A DNA stretch of 64,000 nt from CAVTBT01 sp963733065 (lineage in GTDB: Bacteria; Actinomycetota; Thermoleophilia; Gaiellales; Gaiellaceae): assembly GCA_963733065.1 (NCBI GenBank), contig CAVTBT010000005.1, positions 186,001-250,000 of the forward strand, written 5' to 3'. Shown piece after piece: positions 8,099 through 16,886 of the stretch. Made by a program: the position numbers and the translations under genes. The notes beneath the pieces were generated by a model. That model was not told the origin of the DNA. It searched no databases and saw only the letters and a list, made by a program, of their open reading frames with translations. Position 1 is the first letter of the stretch. Every line of letters starts with the position of its first letter.

Positions 8099-10031
8099 GA
8101 CGACTCTCACCGAGCGGCTGCTCTACGCAGTCGGCGTCATCGACGAGCCGGGCAGCGTCGACGACGGAAGCACACAGACCGACTCCCTCGCGCTGGAGCG
8201 GCAGCGCGGCATCACCATCAAGTCGGCCGTCGTGTCGTTCGTCGTCGGCGACGTCACGGTCAACCTGATCGACACACCGGGCCACCCGGACTTCATCGCC
8301 GAGGTGGAGCGGGTCCTGAACGTGCTCGACGGCGCCGTGCTCGTCGTCTCTGCCGTGGAGGGCGTCCAGCCTCAGACCCGGATCCTGATGCGGACGCTGC
8401 AGCGACTGCACGTCCCCACGCTCATCTTCGTGAACAAGATCGACCGCCGCGGCGCACACGACGACCGCGTGCTCGAGGAGATCGCCGAGCGGTTGACGCC
8501 GGCGATCGTCGCCATGGGCTCGGCGGACGGCCTCGGCACCCGGAGTCCGCGCTTCACGCCTCACGGCGCGACCGACGGGGCGTTCACGGAGTCGCTGGCC
8601 GGCCTGCTCGCGGACAACGACGAAGCGCTGCTGGCCGCGTACGTCGACCAGGAGGCGCTGCCGTACGAGCTGCTGCGCCGGGAGCTCGCCACGCAGACGA
8701 AGCGGGCGCTCGTGCATCCCGTCTTCCTCGGCTCGGCGATCACGGGAGCCGGGGTGGACTCGCTTATCGCGGGCATCGCGGAGCTCTTGCCCGCCGCCGA
8801 CGGCGACGCCGACGGCCCTGTCTCGGGCACGGTCTTCAAGGTCGAGCGCGGCCCGGCGGGGGACAAGATCGCGTACGTCCGCCTGTTCTCCGGCACCGTA
8901 CGAACCCGCGACCGGCTGCGGTTCGGCGGGCACGACGAGCAGAAGGTGACCGCGATCAACGTCTTCGACCGCGGCTCGGCGGTGCGGCGTCCGGCGGTCG
9001 CCGCCGGGGAGATCGGCAAGCTCTGGGGCCTCGCCGACGTCCAGATCGGCGATGTCCTCGGCGGCTCGCCGACGGCCGAGGAGCACCATTTCTCGCCGCC
9101 GACGCTCGAGACGGTCGTCGTGCCCCGGGACGACGCCGACAGAGGCGCGTTGCACGGTGCGCTCAACCAGTTGGCCGAGCAGGACCCCTTGATCGACCTG
9201 CGGCAGGACGACAGCCGGCAGGAGCTCCACGTCTCGCTCTACGGCGAGGTGCAGAAAGAGGTCATCCAGGCGACGCTGGCAGACGAGTTCGGGATCGGCG
9301 TCGACTTCCGTGAGACGACGACGATCTGCATCGAGCGCCCCGTCGGCATCGGCGCGGCCATCGAGATGATGAACGAGGAGCCGAACCCGTTCCTCGCAGG
9401 CGTCGGGCTGCGCATCGAGCCCGCACGGGATGCCACCGGGGTGGAGTTCCGGTTGGAGATCGAGCCGGGGTCGCTGCCGCTCGCGTTCCGGAGAGCCGTC
9501 GAGGAAACGGTGCAGGAGACGCTGCGCCAGGGGCTCCACGGCTGGCAGGTCACCGGCTGCGAGGTCACGATGACGCACTCCGGCTACGCGCCACGGCAGA
9601 GCCACGCCCACGCGGTCTTCGACAAGAGCATGTCGAGCACGGCGGGGGACTTCCGGAACCTGACGCCGCTCGTCGTGATGAGCGCGCTCCAGGAGGCGGG
9701 CACGAGGGTGCACGAGCCGATCCACCGCTTCCAGCTCGAGCTCCCTGCGGATACCGTCGGAGCGACGATGCCCGTCCTCGCACGGCTGGGCGCCGTTCCG
9801 CGGACGCAGGAGCTGCGGGGCGCCTCGTCCGTGGTGGAGGGTGCGATTCCGGCGGCCCGGGTGCACGACCTACGGCTCCGGCTGCCGGCGCTGACTCGCG
9901 GCGAGGGCGTGCTCGAAAGCACGTTCGAGCGCTACGAGGCCGTTCGCGGCGAGATCCCCACCCGACCGAGGACGGACAACGATCCGCTCGACCGCAAGGC
10001 GTACCTGCTGCGCGTCGTGCGACGGGTCTAG
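8052..10031 (+). CDS. Tetracycline resistance-type ribosomal protection protein (Otr/Tet(M) family)
   Basis: A 659-residue translational GTPase related to EF-G. G1 AHVDAGKTTL is at residues 10-19, followed by the RGIT switch I motif, DTPGHPDF (G3) and NKID (G4). Length and the C-terminal block (STAGDFRNLTPLVVMSAL, then GEIPTRPRTDNDP) match Tet(M)/OtrA proteins rather than EF-G, which is longer and lacks this tail. These proteins dislodge tetracycline from the ribosome; housekeeping homologues without resistance also exist. No good Shine-Dalgarno precedes GTG 8052, consistent with coupling to the leader ORF. Its stop TAG is the first three bases of the palindromic element at 10029. Confidence 0.88.
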   Translation: MKTLNLGILAHVDAGKTTLTERLLYAVGVIDEPGSVDDGSTQTDSLALERQRGITIKSAVVSFVVGDVTVNLIDTPGHPDFIAEVERVLNVLDGAVLVVSAVEGVQPQTRILMRTLQRLHVPTLIFVNKIDRRGAHDDRVLEEIAERLTPAIVAMGSADGLGTRSPRFTPHGATDGAFTESLAGLLADNDEALLAAYVDQEALPYELLRRELATQTKRALVHPVFLGSAITGAGVDSLIAGIAELLPAADGDADGPVSGTVFKVERGPAGDKIAYVRLFSGTVRTRDRLRFGGHDEQKVTAINVFDRGSAVRRPAVAAGEIGKLWGLADVQIGDVLGGSPTAEEHHFSPPTLETVVVPRDDADRGALHGALNQLAEQDPLIDLRQDDSRQELHVSLYGEVQKEVIQATLADEFGIGVDFRETTTICIERPVGIGAAIEMMNEEPNPFLAGVGLRIEPARDATGVEFRLEIEPGSLPLAFRRAVEETVQETLRQGLHGWQVTGCEVTMTHSGYAPRQSHAHAVFDKSMSSTAGDFRNLTPLVVMSALQEAGTRVHEPIHRFQLELPADTVGATMPVLARLGAVPRTQELRGASSVVEGAIPAARVHDLRLRLPALTRGEGVLESTFERYEAVRGEIPTRPRTDNDPLDRKAYLLRVVRRV

Positions 10032-10103
10032 GAGGGTTCGGCGGAACGTCGCTCGTCCAGCGCGGCCCGACGGCACAGCTCGATGTTTCGCCGGACCCTC
10101 CTA
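10029..10103. repeat. Palindromic element, copy A (75 bp)
   Basis: An imperfect inverted repeat with ends TAGGAGGGTTCGGCG and, as reverse complement, TAGGAGGGTCCGGCG. The arms continue about 23 nt, and their three mismatches become G-U pairs in plus-strand RNA. The left TAG is the stop codon of the resistance gene and the right end supplies the TAG of the converging serine hydrolase gene, so the element fills the whole space between them. It could act as a two-way terminator. TA at both ends also fits a TA target duplication. Copy C (42888-42953) is the same element inverted; copy B (25462) keeps one arm. Confidence 0.8.
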
Positions 10104-11278
10104 CCGGACGAGGAAGGCGACGGCTCCGGCGAGCCGCTGTGCCTCGGCGAGCGTGAGCCCGGGCGCGTGCGCCTCGACGACGACGATCACCGGCCCCGCC
10201 GCCCGGTAGACGACGCCGGCCGTGAGGCGCGTGTCGGAGAGCCAGCCGTGCTTCTGTGCGATCGGGCTGCGGAGCCACGGCCGGATGAGGCCCACGTTGT
10301 CGCCCTCCGGCCTGGAGGCGAGCAGCGCTGCAAGCGCCGCGTCGGCCTGCCGCTGGGAGAGGCCCGTCGCCCGGAGCGCCCAACGGCGACCGGCGGCGGC
10401 GGAGTGGAGGCGCAGGAGGGCGCGGCCGAGGTCGCGCGCCGTGGTCACGCGAGCCGTACGGAGCGGCGGCGGCTTCGGCGCGTCCACGCCCGTCGCCGTC
10501 CCCGCGCGGTAGAGACCGGGGTACGTGCTGCTCACCATCCCCAGCCGGCGCAGCCCGTCGGCGACCGCGGCGCTGCCGAGCCGGGCGGCGATCCTGTTCG
10601 CGGCCAGATTGGACGACCACGATGCGATCGCGGCGACGTCGGCGGCGTACGGTGACGTCGAGGGGTCCGGCTCCGAGCGCAGCAGGGCGGCGACGAGGCG
10701 CCGAGCTTCACGGTCGAGGCGGCCGGGAACCGCGCGTCGGCGTTCCACCCGGCCGTGCGGCCGGTGCGGAGATCGTGCACCCAGAACCCGGCCCACCCGC
10801 GAAACGCGCGCCCCGCGCGCTCGAGGCCGGCCGCGAGCCGGTCGTCGGTCGCACCCGGCAGCGAGGCGAGCCGCCAGCTCGGCGGCAGCTCGACCGCCGG
10901 CCGGGGCGGCGCCGGCAGCACGCCGTTGCACGGGCAGGTGCTGCAGCTCGCGCGCGGCGCCGCGGGGATCGCAGGGGGGCCGCGCCGTACCGGCCGGTCG
11001 AAGGACTCCGCGTAGGCGACGTGCGCGGCCGCGTAGCGGAGCAGCGCGCGGCGCAGACCGCTGCAGCCGGGGACGACGCGGGCTACGCGCCGCGTGGCCT
11101 CCTGCAGGTCTCGCGCCGCGTCGTACCGGGCCTGCCAGCCGTCGGGCGTGTCGGAGAAGCCGCGCTGCAGCGGCGGCAGGTACCGGGCGCGCACGTCGAG
11201 CAGGACGTGCCCGCCGCCTGCTGCGGCCGGAACCGCCCAGACGAGCGCTACGAGCAGGGCGGCGCACGCGCCGCGCAC
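10101..11278 (-). pseudogene. Secreted class A beta-lactamase-like serine hydrolase, frameshifted
   Basis: The N-terminal frame has a signal peptide (ACAALLVALVWAVPAAAGG), a cysteine-rich middle and the SxxK nucleophile motif in FPAASTVKLG. It then needs a one-base shift near 10,700 to continue as LVAALLRSEPDP, SSNLAANRIAARLG (SxN motif) and IAQKHGWLSD (KTG-equivalent). The two frames join precisely on a conserved helix, so one deleted base explains the break. Intact homologues are D-Ala-D-Ala/beta-lactamase fold hydrolases. GTG 11278 follows GGAGGAG; an alternative GTG at 11284 overlaps the acs stop. Whether this is a real mutation or an assembly indel is not decidable here. Confidence 0.75.
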
Positions 11279-11280
11279 CG

Positions 11281-13230
11281 TCACTCCTCCGCTTGGCCGC
11301 CGGCACGCGCGGCGATCTCGTTCACGACCGCCGGGTCGGCGAGCGTCGTCGTATCCCCCAGCGGCCGGTTTTCGGCGACGTCGCGGAGCAGACGCCGCAT
11401 GATCTTCCCGCTCCGCGTCTTCGGCAGCTCGGGCGTGAACACGACGTTCGACGGCTTCGCGATCGGGCCGATCTTCGCAGCGACGTGGTTGCGCAGCTCC
11501 TCGAGCATCTCGACCGACCCGTCCTCGCTGCCCTTGAGCGTGACGTACGCAACGATCGCCTGGCCGGTCGTCGCGTCGGCGCGGCCGCACACGGCCGCCT
11601 CGGCCACCTTGGGATGGTCGACGAGAGCCGACTCGACCTCGATCGTCGAGATGCGGTGGCCGGAGACGTTCATCACGTCGTCGACGCGGCCGAGCAGCCA
11701 GAAGTCCCCGTCCTCGTCGATCCGCGCGCCGTCGCCGGCGAAGTACACGCCCGGGTACCGCTCCCAGTACGTCGAGCGGAAGCGGGCGTCGTCGCCGAAG
11801 ATGCCTCGCGTCATCGCCGGCCACGGCCGGCGCAGCACGAGATAGCCGCCGCCGCCGGGACCGACCTCGTTCCCCGTCTCGTCGTATACCGCCGCGTCGA
11901 CGCCGGGGAACGGCTTCGTGGCCGAGCCCGGCTTCGTCGTCGTGATCCCGGGCAGCGGCGTGATCAGCACCATCCCGGTCTCGGTCTGCCACCACGTGTC
12001 GACGACCGGCGTGCTGTCACTGCCGATGTGCTCGCGGTACCAGATCCAGGCCTCCGGGTTGATCGGCTCCCCGACCGAGCCGAGCAGCCGCAGGCTCGTG
12101 AGATCGTGCTTCGCCGCGTACTCCGTGCCCCACTTCATGTGCGCGCGGATGGCCGTCGGCGCCGTGTAGAGGATCGTCACGCCGTAGCGCTCGACGATCG
12201 ACCACCACCGGTCCTTGTCCGGGAAGTCGGGCGTCCCCTCGTACAGGACCGACGTCGTCGCGTTGCAGAGCGGCCCGTAGACGATGTAGCTGTGGCCGGT
12301 GATCCAGCCGATGTCGGCCGCGCACCAGTAGACGTCCTGCTCGGGCTTCAGGTCGAAGATGAGGCGGTGCGTCGCCGCGACGCCGACGAGGTAGCCGGCG
12401 GTCGTGTGCGCGATGCCCTTCGGCTTGGCCGTGGTGCCCGACGTGTACATCAGGAAGAGGAGGTCCTCGGCGTCCATCGGCTCCGGCGGACACGTCGCGG
12501 GGTCGTCGGGCACGTCGAGGTCGTGGAGCCACGTGTCGCGTCCTTCGGTGATCGGCACGTCGTTCCCCGTGCGCTGCACGACGAGGCACCGCTTCACCCC
12601 GGGCGCATCGGCCATGGCCTGGTCGGCCGTCCGCTTGAGCGGTACGGTCGAGCCGCGGCGCCAGGCCTCGTCCTGCGTGACGAGCACCTCGCAGCCCATG
12701 TCGTTCATGCGGTCGGAGAGCGAGTCGGCCGAGAACCCCCCGAACACGACCGTGTGCGGGGCGCCGAGCCGTGTGCACGCGAGCATTGCCGCCGGCAGCT
12801 CCGGGACCATCCCCATGTAGATCGCGACCGCCGTGCCCTTGCGCACGCCGAGCTCCTTGAGCGCGTTCGCGAAACGCGTCACGTCCCGTTGCAGGTCGGC
12901 GTAGGTGATCGTCCGCGTGTCGCCCTCGGGCTCGCCCTCCCAGTGGTACGCGACGCGGTCGCCGAGCCCGGCCTCGACGTGGCGGTCGACGCAGTTGTAC
13001 GACACGTTGAGCGTGCCGCCGAGGTACCACTTCGCGTACGGCAGCTCCCACTCGAGCAGCCGGTCGAACGGCGTCACCCAGCCGACGCGCTCGCGGCCCT
13101 CCCGCTCCCAGAACGCCTCGAAGTCCTCCTCGTAGATGCCCGGCTGCGCGTTCGCCTGCGCCGCGAACGCGGGATCGGGTGGATAGCGCCGCTCCTCGAG
13201 GAACAGGGTGTCGATCGTACGGTCGCTCAC
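11281..13230 (-). CDS. acs: Acetyl-coenzyme A synthetase
   Basis: A 649-residue AMP-forming ligase that makes acetyl-CoA from acetate, ATP and CoA via acetyl-AMP. It shows the P-loop-like YTSGTTAKPKG, the VDTWWQTETG acyl-adenylate motif, YFAGDGARIDEDGDFWLLGR, and the catalytic lysine in RSGKIMRR near the C terminus, the site acetylated in other bacteria. Full length for the family. The GTG start at 13230 has TAGGAT about 9 nt upstream. The stop overlaps the first start of a secreted serine hydrolase gene, an unusual pairing. Confidence 0.95.
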   Translation of the reverse strand: MSDRTIDTLFLEERRYPPDPAFAAQANAQPGIYEEDFEAFWEREGRERVGWVTPFDRLLEWELPYAKWYLGGTLNVSYNCVDRHVEAGLGDRVAYHWEGEPEGDTRTITYADLQRDVTRFANALKELGVRKGTAVAIYMGMVPELPAAMLACTRLGAPHTVVFGGFSADSLSDRMNDMGCEVLVTQDEAWRRGSTVPLKRTADQAMADAPGVKRCLVVQRTGNDVPITEGRDTWLHDLDVPDDPATCPPEPMDAEDLLFLMYTSGTTAKPKGIAHTTAGYLVGVAATHRLIFDLKPEQDVYWCAADIGWITGHSYIVYGPLCNATTSVLYEGTPDFPDKDRWWSIVERYGVTILYTAPTAIRAHMKWGTEYAAKHDLTSLRLLGSVGEPINPEAWIWYREHIGSDSTPVVDTWWQTETGMVLITPLPGITTTKPGSATKPFPGVDAAVYDETGNEVGPGGGGYLVLRRPWPAMTRGIFGDDARFRSTYWERYPGVYFAGDGARIDEDGDFWLLGRVDDVMNVSGHRISTIEVESALVDHPKVAEAAVCGRADATTGQAIVAYVTLKGSEDGSVEMLEELRNHVAAKIGPIAKPSNVVFTPELPKTRSGKIMRRLLRDVAENRPLGDTTTLADPAVVNEIAARAGGQAEE

Positions 13231-13246
13231 CTGCCGGCGATCCTAC

Positions 13247-14386
13247 TCAGGGACGAAGGTCGTACGGGAAGTCCGTGAGCACCTCGGCTCCGTCCTCCGT
13301 GACGAGCACCAGGTCCTCGAGCCGGACGCCGCCGTAGCCCGGGCGGTAGAGGCCGGGCTCGATGGCGAGCACGTCGCCGGTAACGAACTCGTCGCCGGAA
13401 CGGCCGATGCCCGGCTTCTCGTGCACTTCGAGGCCGACCCCGTGGCCGGTCGCGTGGTAGAAGCCCGAGTCGAGCACCTCGCCGTCCGGCTTGTGCAGCT
13501 GCGTCGGGTGGCCGTGCTCGTGGAACAGGTCGCAGACCATCCGGTGCAGGTCCTTGCCGTGCAGGCCGGGCTTGATGGCCTCGGCGCAGCGGTCGAGGGC
13601 CTCCTTCGCGAGCCGGTGGTATTCGAGGGCCTCGTCGTCGGGCTCGCCGCCGACGACGTACGTCCGCGTCATGTCCGCGAAGCACGCCGACTCGCGGTCG
13701 CGCGGGAAGACGTCGAACATGACGAGCTCGCCCGGCGCGATCGGACCGTGGCCCATCTCGTGCCCGATCGCCGTCTGCGGTCCGTGGGAGACGATGAACT
13801 CGTCGGCCGTGGCGCCGTGGTCGCCGACCGTCCGCTCGACGTGCTGCTTGACCAGCTCGCAGGTCAACGGCTCGCCGTCGACCGCCAAACCGCCGTTCCG
13901 GGCCTCGGCGCGGCGCAGCACCTCGAGCCCGGCCGCGATGCCGGCCTCCGCGGCACGCTGGGCGCGGCGGATTCCCGCCAGCTCGGCCTCGTTCTTCGAC
14001 CGCCGGCGGCCGTCGAAGAACGACTTGTCGGGCGTGACCTCGATGCCGTGGGCGCGGAGGTGGTCCGCCTCGCGCAGCGGGAAGTCCGCCGGCACGACCG
14101 CCCGGTCGACGCCCAGCCCGCGGCACGCGCGGACGAGGATCTCGAGCATGGCCTGCTCGTTCGTCCGCCCCTCGCGGAAGAGCTCGTCGACGCCGTACTC
14201 CTCGAAGGGGTGCGCGACGATGTGCGGCGCCACGGCCGGGAGCCGCACGAGCTCCATCGACGGCGCCACGACGTGCTGCGCGCCGTCCTTCTCGAGGTAG
14301 AAGAACGCGTCCGGGACGGCCAGCGGCACCTCGTGGCGCAGCGCAGGCGAGCGGATCGTGTCGGCGGCGATGATGACGTCCGGCAT
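13247..14386 (-). CDS. M24 family aminopeptidase (Xaa-Pro peptidase-like)
   Basis: A 379-residue pita-bread metallopeptidase. The five metal ligands are seen in order: FDVFPRD, FADMTRT, GFYHATGHGVGLEVHE, AIEPGLY and RLEDLV. The N-terminal creatinase-like domain (about 150 residues) fits Xaa-Pro dipeptidases or aminopeptidases P. The open frame extends to 14449, but ATG 14386 is preferred: the homologous start MPDVIIAADT begins there and the longer form would run into the divergent carboxypeptidase gene. TAGGAT on the minus strand (14405-14400) gives a very short leader. No other pro-peptidase gene is visible nearby. Confidence 0.85.
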   Translation of the reverse strand: MPDVIIAADTIRSPALRHEVPLAVPDAFFYLEKDGAQHVVAPSMELVRLPAVAPHIVAHPFEEYGVDELFREGRTNEQAMLEILVRACRGLGVDRAVVPADFPLREADHLRAHGIEVTPDKSFFDGRRRSKNEAELAGIRRAQRAAEAGIAAGLEVLRRAEARNGGLAVDGEPLTCELVKQHVERTVGDHGATADEFIVSHGPQTAIGHEMGHGPIAPGELVMFDVFPRDRESACFADMTRTYVVGGEPDDEALEYHRLAKEALDRCAEAIKPGLHGKDLHRMVCDLFHEHGHPTQLHKPDGEVLDSGFYHATGHGVGLEVHEKPGIGRSGDEFVTGDVLAIEPGLYRPGYGGVRLEDLVLVTEDGAEVLTDFPYDLRP

Positions 14387-14423
14387 GGCGGCGAGAGCGA
14401 TCCTAGCGAGGTAGGTTCCAGCC
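14387..14423. promoter_or_regulatory. Compact divergent promoter between two peptidase genes
   Basis: In 37 bp there are two -10 boxes: TAGGAT on minus (14405-14400) for the M24 peptidase and TAGGTT on plus (14412-14417), 6 nt before the carboxypeptidase ATG. Two peptidases that may act in the same degradation route are thus expressed from one regulatory point. Confidence 0.6.
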
Positions 14424-15929
14424 ATGGACGCACATACCGCTCTCACCACTCTCAGGCAGCGCCTCGCCGAGGTCGCCGACCTTTCGCGGGCCGCCGGCGT
14501 GCTCGGCTGGGATCAGCGCGTGACGATGCCGCCGCAGGGCGCCGAGGCGCGCGCCGAGGCCCTCGGGACGCTCGGCCGGATCGCGCACGAGACGTTCACG
14601 GCCGAGGAGACCGGCCGTCTGCTCGATGCCGCCGCTCCGATCGAGGAGGAGCACGGATTCGACTCCGACGAGGCCAGCCTCGTCCGCGTGACGCGGCGCG
14701 ACTGGGAGAAGGCGCGCCGCGTGCCCTCCGAGCTCCGCGCCGAGATGACGCGAGAGGCCGCCCGCGGCCACGGCATCTGGGTCGAGGCGCGCAAGGCCTC
14801 GGACTTCGCCGCGTTCCTGCCCGCCCTGCGCCGCAACGTCGAGCTGAAGCTGCGCTACATCGACTGCTTCGAGGGCTTCGAGTCGCCGTACGACCCGCTG
14901 CTCGACGACTACGAGCCGGACATGAAGGCGAGCGAGGTGAAGGCCGTCTTCGACGTCCTGCGCCCTGCGCTGACGGAGCTCGTCACGGCGGCGCCCGAGG
15001 TCGACGCGTCGTTCCTGCACGGGGACTTCCCGGTCGTGGAGCAGCGCGCGTTCGCGGAGGAGGTGCTCCCGAAGCTCGGCTTCGAGGAGGGCGCGATGCG
15101 TCTCGATCCGACCGTGCACCCGTTCTGCACGTCGTTCTCGAACCGTGACGTGAGGCTGACGACGCGCTACCGCGGCGACGACCTCGAGTCGATCTGGTCG
15201 ACGCTGCACGAGGCCGGACACGGGCTCTACGCGCACGGCAACGACGAGGCGCTCGGCCGGTCGCCGCTCGCCGGGGCGCCGTCGCTCGGACTCAACGAGT
15301 CGCAGAGCCGAACCTGGGAGAACCTCGTCGGCCGCCAACGCCCGTTCTGGACGCACTGGTACCCGCGGTTGCAGGAGCGCTTTCCGGCGCTCGCCGGAGT
15401 CGAGCTCGACACGTTCCTCCGCGCCATCAACCGCGCCGAGCCCGGCCTGATCCGGGTCGACGCCGACGAGACGACGTACAGCCTGCACATCATCCTGCGC
15501 TTCGAGCTCGAGCAGGAGATCATCAGCGGGTCGATCGCGCTCGAGGACCTCCCCGAGGCCTGGAACGCCCGGATGCGCGACTTCCTCGGGATCGAGGTGC
15601 CGGACGACGCCCACGGCGTCCTGCAGGACGTGCACTGGTCGGGCGGCGGCATGGGCTACTTCCCGACCTACGCGCTCGGCAACGTCATCTCGCTGCAGAT
15701 CTGGCAGCGCGTGCGCGAGGAGCTGCCCGACCTCGACGACGCGATCGGCGCGGGCGACGTCACGCCGCTCGGCGACTGGCTGCGCGAGCAGCTCTACCGC
15801 CACGGCCGCAAGTACACGCCGAAGGAGATGCTCGAGCGCGTCGCCGGCACGTCGTCGATCGACCCCGAGCCGTACCTCGCATACTTGCGTGCGAAGGTCG
15901 AGGGGCTGCAGGCCGCCGCCGTCGCCTGA
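14424..15929 (+). CDS. Carboxypeptidase Taq (M32 family)
   Basis: A 501-residue metallocarboxypeptidase. The zinc motif HEAGH is at TLHEAGHGLYAHGN (near residue 265), with the downstream glutamate in GLNESQSRTWEN, as in the Thermus aquaticus enzyme. Full-length, mostly helical. M32 enzymes release C-terminal residues with broad specificity except proline. It starts at ATG 14424, 6 nt after TAGGTT. A strong terminator follows at 15979. Confidence 0.92.
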   Translation: MDAHTALTTLRQRLAEVADLSRAAGVLGWDQRVTMPPQGAEARAEALGTLGRIAHETFTAEETGRLLDAAAPIEEEHGFDSDEASLVRVTRRDWEKARRVPSELRAEMTREAARGHGIWVEARKASDFAAFLPALRRNVELKLRYIDCFEGFESPYDPLLDDYEPDMKASEVKAVFDVLRPALTELVTAAPEVDASFLHGDFPVVEQRAFAEEVLPKLGFEEGAMRLDPTVHPFCTSFSNRDVRLTTRYRGDDLESIWSTLHEAGHGLYAHGNDEALGRSPLAGAPSLGLNESQSRTWENLVGRQRPFWTHWYPRLQERFPALAGVELDTFLRAINRAEPGLIRVDADETTYSLHIILRFELEQEIISGSIALEDLPEAWNARMRDFLGIEVPDDAHGVLQDVHWSGGGMGYFPTYALGNVISLQIWQRVREELPDLDDAIGAGDVTPLGDWLREQLYRHGRKYTPKEMLERVAGTSSIDPEPYLAYLRAKVEGLQAAAVA

Positions 15930-15978
15930 CCGCGTTCAGCCCCGGCCCTTGCGGCGCGGCCGGGGGCGACACATGATG

Positions 15979-16012
15979 CGAACGCGGCCGCGCGATGCGG
16001 CCGCGTTCGTTT
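15979..16012 (+). terminator. Rho-independent-type terminator
   Basis: A perfect 13-bp stem: CGAACGCGGCCGC (15979-15991) and its complement 15997-16009, with a 5-nt loop and then TTT. It lies downstream of the carboxypeptidase gene. A 9-bp direct repeat GGGGGCGAC flanks it at 15962-15970 and 16013-16021. Confidence 0.8.
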
Positions 16013-16040
16013 GGGGGCGACGACCTGGGGAGGTCTGGAG

Positions 16041-16820
16041 ATGGGACGAGGGCTGACGGCGCTGGCGGCTGCGCTGACGATCGCGCTCGCGGCGGTGGGT
16101 GCCGCGCGCGCGGAGCCGCCGGACGACGCACGGGTCGCCGTCGACTCGTTCCTGGGCGCGCTCCTCGCGGGTGACGGCCAGACGGCATGCTCGCTGATGT
16201 CGACCAGGCTGCAGGGCCTGTTCGCGGCAGATGGGCCGTGCCCCGAGGCGCTCGCGGACGAGGGCGCCGCCTCCGGCCAGGACGACCGGGCGCAGAGCAT
16301 GCTCGCCAACGCGTACTTCGACGCGCTGTTCCTGCGCTTCGACGAGCGGAACGCGCTCTACCCGGCACCGGCCCGGCGCTTCGCGCGCCTGCTGCAACAG
16401 CGGGCACGCGGCACGCGCTTCGTGCTCGGCTCCGGTCCGGCCGCGGCCCGGAACCGCCCGCCGGACACCGTTGTGGTCGACGCGAAGCTGACGACGAGGC
16501 GACGCGTCGTGCTCTACGTCGAGTCGGAGAGCGGGGCGATCTGGCGGCTGTCGTCGGGCCTCAAGGTCGACCCGCGGCTCGACCGCGCCGGCACCGGCGT
16601 ACCCGCCCCTCCTGCTCCGCCGGCGACGGTGACCTTCGCCACGGAGTGGGTCGCGGTCGCTGGCACGACAGACGCCGTCGCCTCCGTGGTCGTCACGACA
16701 AACGGGACGGCCGAGCGGCTCACGGTGCGGATGCGACTGGAGACGACCGGCTGGCGCGTCGACGATCTCCTGATCTCGGTCTTCGACCTCTTCGGCGCGA
16801 GCTCGTCGGCGCTCGCGTAG
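16041..16820 (+). CDS. Secreted protein of unknown function
   Basis: A 259-residue protein with a classical signal peptide (residues 1-24, LTALAAALTIALAAVGAARA, cleavage likely before EPP). The mature part begins with a helical DSFLGALLAGDGQTACSLMS segment resembling the DUF4878/nuclear transport factor 2-like fold (two cysteines near 50 and 67 that may pair), then a proline-rich linker (VPAPPAPPATV) and a beta-rich C-terminal domain of about 65 residues. I do not recognise the family. ATG 16041 is chosen because GGGGAGG precedes it by 7 nt; an ATG at 16011 would spoil the signal peptide. It converges on the repeat protein gene across a terminator. Confidence 0.7.
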   Translation: MGRGLTALAAALTIALAAVGAARAEPPDDARVAVDSFLGALLAGDGQTACSLMSTRLQGLFAADGPCPEALADEGAASGQDDRAQSMLANAYFDALFLRFDERNALYPAPARRFARLLQQRARGTRFVLGSGPAAARNRPPDTVVVDAKLTTRRRVVLYVESESGAIWRLSSGLKVDPRLDRAGTGVPAPPAPPATVTFATEWVAVAGTTDAVASVVVTTNGTAERLTVRMRLETTGWRVDDLLISVFDLFGASSSALA

Positions 16821-16838
16821 GCGCACACGCGCAGACGC

Positions 16839-16870
16839 AGCGAGGGCCTGCCGTCGGCAGGCCCTCGCTC
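16839..16870. terminator. Bidirectional terminator hairpin
   Basis: A 14-bp perfect stem with a 3-nt loop (left arm 16839-16852, right arm 16856-16869) between two convergent genes. The sequence after the plus-strand arm is only moderately T-rich (ATTCGTTT). Confidence 0.75.
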
Positions 16871-16886
16871 CATTCGTTTCCTCGGC

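Noticed and set aside
8034..9866. 610-codon open frame on the minus strand opposite the ribosomal protection gene
   Set aside because: It mirrors the third-codon GC bias of a well-conserved plus-strand gene and its translation is rich in Arg/Val/Asp with no recognisable motif.
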